From positions 1 to 64,000 of the forward strand of contig NZ_JAINVH010000032.1 in the NCBI RefSeq assembly GCF_020400825.1: a DNA stretch of 64,000 bases, given 5' to 3'. Source of the stretch: Streptomyces sp. HPF1205 (lineage in GTDB: Bacteria; Actinomycetota; Actinomycetes; Streptomycetales; Streptomycetaceae). A model generated the notes under the pieces. That model ran no database searches and had not been told where the DNA came from. It saw only the letters and a program-made list of their open reading frames with translations. A program made the position numbers and the translations under genes. Below are positions 26,554 through 36,440 of this stretch, piece by piece. The first letter of the stretch is position 1, and the number at the start of each line of letters is the position of its first letter.

Positions 26554-27441
26554 TCAGTACTCCTCCACGCCCGGGCCTTCCTCGACCTCGCCCATCCTGG
26601 CCTTGATCACCGGGGCGATCAGCAGGTCGTAGACACCGACTCCGATGACCGCACCGGCCAGCGGGCCGACGATGGGAATCCAGAAATAATGATGGAACCA
26701 TTGGAATGTTCCCGGTAGGGCGATCGCGTCCCAGCCCTCGGCCCAGGTGAACAACCGGGGGCCGAAGTCACGGGCCGGGTTGATGGCGTATCCGGAGTTG
26801 GTGCCGAAGGTCAGACCGATCGCCACGACCACCAGGCCGATGAGGAACGGGTGGAGATTCGACATCGGGGCCGTGTTGCGCGTGTCGATGAGCGCGCAGA
26901 TCAGCATGAGCAGCAGCCCGGTGCCGATCATTTCGTCGAGGAACGGACCCCACCAGGAATTCCCGAAGTACTGGGCCGGGAATGTGGCGAAGATGGAGTA
27001 CGTCGGCAGCGACTTGTTCCGTGGGATGCCCGCCTTGGACTCGGCCGAGTCGATCGCCCAGTGGTAGGAGGCGTAGACGAGGGCGGCGGCGACGAAGGCG
27101 CCCGCGAGCTGCGCGAACCAGTAGGGGATGATCTTCTTCCAGGGGAAGTCCCGGCGGACGGCGAAGCCCAGGGTCACCGCGGGATTGAGGTGGGCGCCGC
27201 TGATGCCGCCGGCGACGTACACGCCGAACACGACGGCCAGGCCCCATCCCCAGGAAATGATGAGCCAGTTGGGGGCACCGAACGGAACGCTCTGCCGCCC
27301 CGAACCGGGGAGGCCGACGACGGCGACGGCGACCGATCCGACGCCGATCAGAATCAGAACAAAGGTTCCCAGGAATTCGGCGAGCATCTCACCGCCGATT
27401 CCTTCTCGATAACCGCGTCGACGCGCGATGTGCTCAGCCAT
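26554..27441 (-). CDS. Aquaglyceroporin, glycerol facilitator (MIP family)
   Basis: Predicted 295 residues with six membrane segments and both half-helix signatures: GAHLNPAVTLG and AINPARDFGPR. The Asp after the second NPAR is the usual mark of glycerol-conducting GlpF-type channels rather than water-only aquaporins. Facilitated uptake of glycerol or small neutral solutes is therefore likely. ATG 27441 has AAGGAGAG eight bases upstream, so the longer open frame is not the gene. No glycerol kinase or glpD is adjacent, which is unusual for glpF. The C-terminus ends in an acidic tail (GEVEEGPGVEEY). Confidence 0.88.
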   Translation of the reverse strand: MAEHIARRRGYREGIGGEMLAEFLGTFVLILIGVGSVAVAVVGLPGSGRQSVPFGAPNWLIISWGWGLAVVFGVYVAGGISGAHLNPAVTLGFAVRRDFPWKKIIPYWFAQLAGAFVAAALVYASYHWAIDSAESKAGIPRNKSLPTYSIFATFPAQYFGNSWWGPFLDEMIGTGLLLMLICALIDTRNTAPMSNLHPFLIGLVVVAIGLTFGTNSGYAINPARDFGPRLFTWAEGWDAIALPGTFQWFHHYFWIPIVGPLAGAVIGVGVYDLLIAPVIKARMGEVEEGPGVEEY

Positions 27442-27613
27442 CGGCTCTCTCCTTGGTCGGCATGGAAACAGACCTACCGCTTTCCGGCGGTCCGCGCATG
27501 CACGAGGGACGCCATCGGAGTGAACCGTTCGGCGAGTCGCCGTCACATTCCCCCGGGCGGCCGGAACCGGGTTTCCGCCACGGCCGGTTCCGGCCGCCGG
27601 GGGGGCGCGGGTG

Positions 27614-28585
27614 TCAGACGGTCAGAACGATCTTCCCGGTGACGTGGCCGCGTTCGCTCTCGCGATGCGCCTCGGCGGCCTGGTCCAGCGGGTAGACGCG
27701 GTGGATCACGACACGCAGCTTGCCGGCCGCGAACAGCGCCAGCGCCTCTTCGAAGGCGGGCCGGTGGCGGGGCTCGTCGGAGGCACCGGAGCTGAAGTGG
27801 ACCCCGAGGCGGGCGGCGCCGGCCGCGTCGGCGATGGTCACCACCCGCTCCTTGCCGCCGGTCAGCTCGATGGACGCGGCGAGCGCGTCGCCGCGTCCGG
27901 CCCCGTCCATGGCCGCGTGGACGCCGTCGGGGGCCACCGCCCGCACGCGGTCGACGAGCCCGTCCCCGTACGCCACCGGGATCGCCCCGAGCGAGCGCAG
28001 CAGGTCGTGGTTGGCCTCGCTCGCGGTACCGATCACGGTGGCGCCGCGGGCGACCGCGATCTGGACGGCGATCACGCCGACCGCACCGGCCGCGGCGTGG
28101 ACGAGCAGCGTCTCGCCGGGCCGCAGGGCGAGCAGTTCCAGTACGCGGTACGAGGTCTCGGCCGCGACCGGCAGCGCCGCGGCCTGCTCCCAGTCGAGCG
28201 GGCCGGGCTTGAGGGTGGTGACGGCGGCCGGGGCCAGCGCGTACCCGGCGTAGGAGCCGGTGGCCGTGGGGCCGAACACCTGGTCCCCGAGGGTGAGGCC
28301 GGTGACGCCCTCCCCGAGCGCGTCGATCACGCCGGCGGCCTCGACGCCGGGGATGTGCGGGAAGTCCACCGGGAAGACCTGCCGCAGCGAGCCGTCCCGG
28401 ATCTTGCAGTCCAGGGCGTTCACGCCGGCCGCGCGGACCGCGACGCGCACCTGGCCGGGTCCGGGCTCGGGCAGCGGGAACTCCTGGCGGCGCAGGACGT
28501 CCGCGGGGCCGAACTCGCTGTAGGCGACGGCGGCCATGGACGTCGTGGGCGCCGTGGGCGCCGTGGACGCTGGTGACTGGCTCAT
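27614..28585 (-). CDS. NADPH:quinone oxidoreductase-like, zinc-less MDR family
   Basis: Predicted 323 residues. The GroES-like N-terminal domain (VRVAVRAAGVNALDCKIRDG; HIPGVEAAGVIDALGEGVTG) leads to a Rossmann domain with LLVHAAAGAVGVIAVQIAVA and GATVIGTASEANHDLLRSLG. The zinc-binding Cys residues of alcohol dehydrogenases are missing, as expected for quinone reductases. It should reduce quinones or enones with NADPH. ATG 28585 has GAGGAA about 11 bases upstream; a GTG nine bases earlier is possible. The upstream region is AT-richer and contains GCCAC/GTGGC arms (28770-28794), perhaps an operator. Confidence 0.85.
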   Translation of the reverse strand: MSQSPASTAPTAPTTSMAAVAYSEFGPADVLRRQEFPLPEPGPGQVRVAVRAAGVNALDCKIRDGSLRQVFPVDFPHIPGVEAAGVIDALGEGVTGLTLGDQVFGPTATGSYAGYALAPAAVTTLKPGPLDWEQAAALPVAAETSYRVLELLALRPGETLLVHAAAGAVGVIAVQIAVARGATVIGTASEANHDLLRSLGAIPVAYGDGLVDRVRAVAPDGVHAAMDGAGRGDALAASIELTGGKERVVTIADAAGAARLGVHFSSGASDEPRHRPAFEEALALFAAGKLRVVIHRVYPLDQAAEAHRESERGHVTGKIVLTV

Positions 28586-28914
28586 GTGGCTCACGTTTCC
28601 TCGGAAGTCGGGGGCGATGAGATGACCGGTTCCAGCATGGACGGGTGGGCGGGCCGGTGGGCCGCTTCCCGGCGCGCACGGCGTTTCCGACGCGCCGACG
28701 GCGGCGAAGCGGACCGAAAAGGCCGACACGCCCGGGACGGACACATGAAAAGGAAATGCGCACACTTAGCCACTGTTTACAAGGCAGGTGGCGCATATCA
28801 CCCGCGATTCACCAAGCTCGTGGCCCATTATGTCTGGAATGCGGCAGACGCGCGTTTGCCTCTACCCCCTCCGACGTGTCACAGTCGATGTCAACGGCGG
28901 CCGATCGACCCGGG
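28586..28914. other. Intergenic region between quinone oxidoreductase and 6C RNA
   Basis: About 330 bases with no supported gene. The part near 28740-28850 is AT-richer than its surroundings and probably holds the promoters of the oxidoreductase (minus) and of the 6C RNA (plus). Apart from the GCCAC/GTGGC dyad I see no clear operator. Confidence 0.45.
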
Positions 28915-29017
28915 CTCCGCCGTTCCACAGGCGCCGCGGACACACCCCCCCTGTCGCGCGGCGGTTCCGAAGAGGCCCTCCCGCGTCATCCCCCCCCGAT
29001 GCGGAGGGCCTCTTCTT
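28915..29017 (+). ncRNA. 6C RNA (actinobacterial small RNA with two C-rich loops)
   Basis: Two consecutive stem-loops each expose a run of at least six cytosines, the defining feature of the 6C RNA family. Stem 1 is GCCGCG plus GACA (28933-28942) pairing with TGTC and CGCGGC (28952-28962, one bulged G) around a loop with seven Cs (28945-28951). Stem 2 is GAAGAGGCCCTCC (28969-28981) pairing exactly with 29003-29015; a CATC/GATG inner stem carries the second C-run (28991-28997). Stem 2 followed by TTG also fits a terminator, so the 3' end is near 29017. The 5' end is my estimate. No open frame fits. In other actinomycetes 6C is a trans-acting, growth- and development-linked sRNA. Confidence 0.82.
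28969..29015 (+). terminator. Second 6C stem acting as terminator
   Basis: A perfect 13-bp outer stem followed by a short T-containing tail. It closes the 6C RNA transcript before the convergent ATPase gene. Confidence 0.7.
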
Positions 29018-29067
29018 GTGCCCGCGCTTCCCTCACCCGCCCCCGCGTACCGCGCCGGGCGGCGCAC

Positions 29068-29571
29068 TCAGCGGTCGGCGGAGACCCGCAGCTCGAACCA
29101 GGTGGTCTTGCCGCGCGGCTGGAGGTCGACCCCCCAGCGGTCGGAGAGCGTGTCGACCAGGAACAGCCCGCGCCCGCTGATGTCGAGCGGCCGGACCGGC
29201 AGCAGGCACGGCAGCGCCCGCGAGGGGTCGCGCACCTCGACCCTGATCCAGCCGCGCCGCCGCGGCATCCGCAGCCCGAAGGTGCGCGCGCCGGTGTGGC
29301 GTACGGCGTTGCCGACGAGTTCGGAGACCAGCAACTCGACGGTGTCGCCGAACTGGGGCAGGCCCCACATCCTGAGCACGGAGAGCGACAGCCGGCGGGC
29401 GGTGGCGGCCGACTCCGGGCGGGAGGTGAGGTGGACCTCGCGGGCCGACGGATCGCCGAGCAGGTCGAGCGCGGTGACCGCGGCGTCGTCGGCCGGGATC
29501 GGCGTCACCCGCGCGACGCTCTCCGCCCGCTGCGACTGCTCAGATCCTCCCCGGCCCGCCATGTCCTTCAT
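29068..29571 (-). CDS. ATP-binding protein, RsbW/SpoIIAB-like (HATPase)
   Basis: Predicted 167 residues from ATG 29571; another in-frame ATG three codons on (29562) and a longer open frame make the start uncertain. The N box is ELLVSELVGNAVRHTG, the G1 box is degenerate (VEVRDPSRALP, lacking the usual D-x-G-x-G) and G2 is SGRGLFLVDTLSDRWGVDL. KTTWFELRV ends the fold. Proteins of this type bind ATP and may regulate sigma factors, but no partner gene is adjacent. It converges on the 6C RNA. The weakened G1 box may mean weak ATP hydrolysis. Confidence 0.8.
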   Translation of the reverse strand: MKDMAGRGGSEQSQRAESVARVTPIPADDAAVTALDLLGDPSAREVHLTSRPESAATARRLSLSVLRMWGLPQFGDTVELLVSELVGNAVRHTGARTFGLRMPRRRGWIRVEVRDPSRALPCLLPVRPLDISGRGLFLVDTLSDRWGVDLQPRGKTTWFELRVSADR

Positions 29572-29812
29572 GATGGCCGTAACGGCGGTGCCGCGCGGGG
29601 TAACCACCGGAATTGATGACACCGGATCAGGCCATGTACCGGCCGCCTGTCGCATATGCCGGCAGCACCTGCGGGCGTCGGCGACCCCGCCCGCCCGGGG
29701 AGTCGCGCAGGCCGTCGCGGACACGGAGAGTCGCCGAGTCGTGACACCGGGGAGTCGCGCGGGGTTCCCCGAAAGTGCCGCCACGACCCCATCGCTACTC
29801 TCCGTCATGCCC

Positions 29813-30580
29813 TCACCCGAACTTGGCCTTGCCGGGGCCCTCCTCCACGAAGCTGCGCATGCCGGTCTCGCGGTCGTCGGTGGCGAACAGCGCGGCGAAC
29901 AGGTGCCGTTCGAGGGCGAGCCCGGTGTCGAGGTCCGCGTCGAGCCCCTTGTCGACGGCCTCCTTGGCGGCCCGCAGCGCGTACGCCGGCCCGCGCGCCA
30001 GCCGCTCGGCCCAGGCGCGGGCGGCCCCGTACACCTCCTCGGCGGGCACCACCTTGTCGACCAGGCCGAGCGACAGCGCCTCCGCCGCGTCCACCATGCG
30101 GCCGGTGAAGACGAGGTCCTTGGCCCGCGAGGGGCCGATCAGCCGGGCCAGGCGCTGCGTGCCGCCCGCGCCCGGGATCAGGCCGAGCAGGATCTCGGGC
30201 TGGCCGAGCTTGGCGTTCTCCGCCGCGATCCGGATGTCCGCGCACAGCGCCAGTTCGCACCCGCCGCCGAGCGCGTAGCCGTTGACGGCCGCCACGACCG
30301 GCTTGGGGATCCGCGCCACGGCGGTGAACGCGGCCTGCAGGTCGCCCGCCCGCAGGGCCATGTCCTGGTAGGACATGGCCCGCATCTCCTTGATGTCCGC
30401 GCCCGCCGCGAACACCTTCTCGCCGCCCCACACCACCACGGCCCGCACCTCCGCCCTGCGGGCCGCCTCCTCGGCGACCTCCTTGAGCAGGTCCTGGGTC
30501 CGCGCGTCCAGCGCGTTCATCGGCGGCCGGTCCAGCCGGATCGTCCCGACACCGGCGTCGACTTCGAGGGTTACTGTCAT
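29813..30580 (-). CDS. Enoyl-CoA hydratase/isomerase family protein
   Basis: Predicted 255 residues, typical of crotonases. The oxyanion-hole residues are in VFAAGADIKEM and ALGGGCELALCADIRIA; LGQPEILLGLIPGAGGTQRL contains the Glu used for catalysis in enoyl-CoA hydratases, and ARGPAYALRAAKEAVDKG follows. It should hydrate trans-2-enoyl-CoA in fatty-acid or amino-acid breakdown. A TACTCT box ends six bases before ATG 30580 and there is no ribosome binding site, so the mRNA is probably leaderless. No other beta-oxidation genes are adjacent. Confidence 0.88.
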   Translation of the reverse strand: MTVTLEVDAGVGTIRLDRPPMNALDARTQDLLKEVAEEAARRAEVRAVVVWGGEKVFAAGADIKEMRAMSYQDMALRAGDLQAAFTAVARIPKPVVAAVNGYALGGGCELALCADIRIAAENAKLGQPEILLGLIPGAGGTQRLARLIGPSRAKDLVFTGRMVDAAEALSLGLVDKVVPAEEVYGAARAWAERLARGPAYALRAAKEAVDKGLDADLDTGLALERHLFAALFATDDRETGMRSFVEEGPGKAKFG

Positions 30581-30586
30581 GGCCGG

Positions 30587-30592
30587 AGAGTA
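30587..30592 (-). promoter_or_regulatory. -10 box (TACTCT) for the leaderless enoyl-CoA hydratase gene
   Basis: On the minus strand TACTCT is followed by CCGGCC and ATG 30580. Confidence 0.5.
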
Positions 30593-30623
30593 CGCCGGGC
30601 GACGCCCGGCGACCGCCCGAGGG

Positions 30624-31859
30624 TCACAGGGCCGAGCCCGCCACCCACTCCTGCCAGGTGAGGTTCCAGCCACCCATCCCGTTGTCAGGGGAGACGGTCG
30701 CGTCGTGGGAGTTGACGACCCGGATCGGGTCCCCCACCAGGGAGTGGGTGAAGAACCAGCCGGCCGGCGTGTCCGCGCTCCCGCCCTTGGTGTCGCGCAG
30801 GCCGATGCAGCCGTGGCTGACGTTGGTGGCGCCGAAGACGTCGGGCGGCGACCAGTAGTTGCCGTGGACGAAGGTGCCGGAGCGGGTCAGCCGCATCGCG
30901 TGCGGCACGTCGGGGATGTCGTACTCGCCGCCGAAGCCGACCGTGCGGCTGTCCATCCGGGTCAGCGCGAACTTCTCGGCGATGACCATGACGCCGTTGT
31001 ACGTGGTGTGCTCGGGGCTGCCCGCCGAGACCGGGAGGGTGCGGATGACCGTGCCGTCGCGCCGCACGGTCATGATGTGGGTGGCCGCGTCGACCGTGGA
31101 GCGCTGGTCGCGGCCGATGGTGAAGGCCACCGTGCGTACTTGCGTGCCGTACACGCCGGGCGCGGCGCGCACGTCACGCAGCCGCAGGGCGAGGGTGACG
31201 TGGGTGCCGGGGCGCCAGTAGGCGGCCGGCCGCAGGTCCAGGCGCCGGTCGCCGAACCAGTGGCCCACCACCCGCACCGGCGGGTCGGACGTCACGGTGA
31301 CCCCGCGCTCGACGGCGGCGCGCTCGATGACGGGCCGGTTGAACCGCACGGTGATGATCATCCCCGTGCCCACGGTCGCCCCGTTCGCGGGCGTCGGGAA
31401 GCCGATGAGGTCGTCCCTGGGCACGAGTGTGGTGAAGGTGGTGTGCCTGGCGGTCGCGTGGCCGTCGGCGTCGACGGCGTAGGCGTCCACCGTGTACGGG
31501 GTGGCCGGCAGCAGTGCCGCGTCCGGGCGCCAGGTGCGGGCGTCCGGGGAGACCGTGCCGGGCACCGCGGCGCCGTCGCCGCTCTGCACGGAGACCTCGG
31601 TGAGGGTGCCGCCGGTGACGGTGACCGCGAGCGGGCCGGCCGGCGGCACGTCCTTCGCGCCGTCCTCCGGGCTGACCGCGATGACCGCCCGCGAGTCCTG
31701 CGGGCGCTGCGCCCCGGCGGTGGCGGCGGGGACCGGGGGCGGGACCCGCTTGCCGTCCGAGCCGAACCCGGGGCCGCAGCCGACCGCGACCACCGCGCCC
31801 AGCACCGTCCCCAGCATCGCGCCCCACACCGCGCCCGTGCGTCTCGCCGCTGTCCTCAC
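30624..31859 (-). CDS. L,D-transpeptidase lipoprotein with Ig-like domains
   Basis: Predicted 411 residues from GTG 31859; the start is not well supported by a ribosome binding site. The signal ends at the lipobox VVAVGC (Cys28). Two Ig-like domains follow (about 60-150 and 150-250: VIAVSPEDGAKDVPPAGPLA; FNRPVIERAAVERGVTVTSD), then the YkuD catalytic domain. HGNYW and the active site VSHGCIGLRD (Cys near residue 344) are intact, with PAGWFFTHSLVGDPIRVV after. It should form 3-3 cross-links in peptidoglycan outside the membrane, which are abundant in actinomycetes. It is divergent from glgX. Confidence 0.9.
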   Translation of the reverse strand: MRTAARRTGAVWGAMLGTVLGAVVAVGCGPGFGSDGKRVPPPVPAATAGAQRPQDSRAVIAVSPEDGAKDVPPAGPLAVTVTGGTLTEVSVQSGDGAAVPGTVSPDARTWRPDAALLPATPYTVDAYAVDADGHATARHTTFTTLVPRDDLIGFPTPANGATVGTGMIITVRFNRPVIERAAVERGVTVTSDPPVRVVGHWFGDRRLDLRPAAYWRPGTHVTLALRLRDVRAAPGVYGTQVRTVAFTIGRDQRSTVDAATHIMTVRRDGTVIRTLPVSAGSPEHTTYNGVMVIAEKFALTRMDSRTVGFGGEYDIPDVPHAMRLTRSGTFVHGNYWSPPDVFGATNVSHGCIGLRDTKGGSADTPAGWFFTHSLVGDPIRVVNSHDATVSPDNGMGGWNLTWQEWVAGSAL

Positions 31860-32119
31860 GCACCCACAACGACGCCGCACCCGCCGGGGAAACGCGCCGC
31901 CTGACCATCGCCGCTTCCGGAGGGTGACGCACCACCCCCTGGTGGGAAGAATGCCGGGAAGGACACGGCCCGCCGGCGGGCACGGGACGCCCGCGCGGCA
32001 GCCCGGGCCGGGTCCTTGCGCCGGCGAGCCGCGGGAGGCAGACACGTGTCCGAGACGGAGTCCGGCGCGGCCGGGCGAGCCCCGCGAGGCCCGTCGGGGC
32101 CGGACGGTGCGAGGGCGGC

Positions 32120-34555
<2,436 letters not shown>

Positions 34556-34575
34556 GCGCTGTCGGTGCCCGGCCT

Positions 34576-34581
34576 TACTGT
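34576..34581 (+). promoter_or_regulatory. -10 box (TACTGT) ahead of the ABC exporter operon
   Basis: TACTGT lies five bases before an in-frame GTG (34587) and eight before ATG 34590; a leaderless or near-leaderless transcript is likely. Confidence 0.4.
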
Positions 34582-34589
34582 CAGGGGTG

Positions 34590-36440
34590 ATGCCTGCCAC
34601 GACCCCTGACTCCGCGCCCGCCGTCCGCTCCCGGTCGGTCATCCGGTCGCTGCTGCGCCTGTGGCCGTACGTCAGACCCGTGCGGCTGCGGCTCGGGCTG
34701 TCGGCCGTGGTCGCGGTCGTGGCGTCCTGCATGGCCCTGCTCATCCCCCTGGTGCTCAAGTGGATGGTCGACGGCCCGATCCAGGACCACGACACGGCCG
34801 GGGTGTGGCGCGGCGGCCTGCTGATGCTGGGGCTGGGGCTGCTGGAGGCGGGACTGTTCGGGGTGCGCCGTTGGCTGGTGGCCAGGCCCCTGGCGGGGGT
34901 CGAGGCGGCGATGCGGGCCGACCTGTACCGGCACCTCCAGCGGCTGCCGGTCGCCTTCCACGACCGCTGGGCGTCGGGGCAGCTCCTGTCGCGGGCCACC
35001 ATGGACCTGCAGATCCTGCGCATGTTCCTGGCCTTCCCGCTGGTCTTCCTGGTGGTCAACGGCGCCACCATCCTCATCGGCTTCGCGATCCTGTTCGCCC
35101 AGGCGTGGCTGCTGGGCCTGGTGCTGCTCGTGCCGGTGATCCCGCTGGTGGTCCTGTGCTCGTACTTCGAGACGCGGTACGCGCTGGCCGCCCGTACGGC
35201 CCAGGACCAGGCCGGCGACCTGGCGACCGTGGTCGAGGAGTCGGTGCTGGGCATCCGCATCATCAAGGCGTTCGGGCGGCACCGCAGCCAGGCGCGGGCG
35301 TTCCGGCTGCAGACCGGGCGGCTGTGGGACACCGAGATGCGCAAGGCCCGGCTGCTGTCGGACATCTGGGCGGTCATCATGACGCTGCCGGAGCTGGCGA
35401 TCGGCGCGGCCCTGGTCGTCGGCGTGCTCCGGGTCTCCGACGGCCGGCTGTCGGCGGGCACGCTGGTGGCGTTCCTGTCCACCGCCCTCACGCTGCGCTG
35501 GCCGGTGGAGTCCATCGGCTTCCTGCTGGCGATGAGCAACGAGGCCTCCACCGCCGCCGACCGCTACTTCGAGGTGATGGACCACCCGGAGGCCGACGTC
35601 TCGGGCACGGAGCCCGAGGAGGACCGGGGCCAGGACGGGCTGCGGATGAGCGGCGTCCGCTTCCGCTACCCCGACGCCCCGGCCGGCACCCCGGACCTGC
35701 TGCGCGGGGTCGACCTGCACATCCGGCCGGGCGAGACGATGGCGCTGGTCGGCGCGACCGGCAGCGGCAAGACCACCCTGACGGCGCTGCTGCCCCGGCT
35801 GCACGAGGCGACCGGCGGCCGGATCACCCTGGACGGAGCGGACGTCGCGGGCCTGCCGGTGCGCCGGGTGCGCGAACTGCTGTCGGTGGCCTTCGAGGAG
35901 CCGACACTCTTCTCCGCCTCGGTGCGCGAGAACGTCGCCATGGGCGCGGGTCCTGCGGGCGTCACCGAGGCCGACATCCTGCGCGCCCTGGACATCGCGC
36001 AGTGCGACTTCGTGACGAACCTGCCGCAGGGCCTGGACACCCAGGTCGGCGAGCAGGGGCTGAGCCTGTCCGGCGGGCAGCGGCAGCGGCTCGCGCTGGC
36101 CCGCGCCGTGGTCGGGCGGCCCCGCTTCCTCGTCCTGGACGACCCGCTGTCCGCGCTCGACGTGCACACCGAGGCGCTGGTCGAGGCCGCGCTGCGCGAG
36201 GTGCTGCGGGAGACCACGGCGCTGGTGGTCGCCCACCGCCCCTCCACCGTGCTGCTCGCCGACCGGGTGGCGCTGCTGTCGGACGGCCGGATCACGGCGG
36301 TGGGCACGCACACCGAACTGCTGCGGGACAGCGCCGAGTACCGCTGGATGATGTCGGGCGCGTCCGGCCCGGGGGATCCGCTCGGACCGCCCGGTCCGCA
36401 GGGCGGGCGGACCCCGCTGGAAGGGAGCAGGACCCGATGA
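34590..36440 (+). CDS. ABC exporter subunit A, degenerate ATPase site
   Basis: Predicted 616 residues: six membrane segments (about 30-320) and one nucleotide-binding domain (about 355-590). Walker A GATGSGKTT (near 388) and signature LSLSGGQRQR (near 490) are normal. However, the Q-loop Gln is replaced (SVAFEEPTLF) and the catalytic Glu after Walker B is Asp (LVLDDPLSALD). Such changes mark the non-catalytic half of heterodimeric exporters. The start may be ATG 34590 or the adjacent GTG 34587. Its stop overlaps the start of the second subunit (ATGA). The substrate is unknown; lipids, peptides or drugs are usual for this class. Confidence 0.9.
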   Translation: MPATTPDSAPAVRSRSVIRSLLRLWPYVRPVRLRLGLSAVVAVVASCMALLIPLVLKWMVDGPIQDHDTAGVWRGGLLMLGLGLLEAGLFGVRRWLVARPLAGVEAAMRADLYRHLQRLPVAFHDRWASGQLLSRATMDLQILRMFLAFPLVFLVVNGATILIGFAILFAQAWLLGLVLLVPVIPLVVLCSYFETRYALAARTAQDQAGDLATVVEESVLGIRIIKAFGRHRSQARAFRLQTGRLWDTEMRKARLLSDIWAVIMTLPELAIGAALVVGVLRVSDGRLSAGTLVAFLSTALTLRWPVESIGFLLAMSNEASTAADRYFEVMDHPEADVSGTEPEEDRGQDGLRMSGVRFRYPDAPAGTPDLLRGVDLHIRPGETMALVGATGSGKTTLTALLPRLHEATGGRITLDGADVAGLPVRRVRELLSVAFEEPTLFSASVRENVAMGAGPAGVTEADILRALDIAQCDFVTNLPQGLDTQVGEQGLSLSGGQRQRLALARAVVGRPRFLVLDDPLSALDVHTEALVEAALREVLRETTALVVAHRPSTVLLADRVALLSDGRITAVGTHTELLRDSAEYRWMMSGASGPGDPLGPPGPQGGRTPLEGSRTR

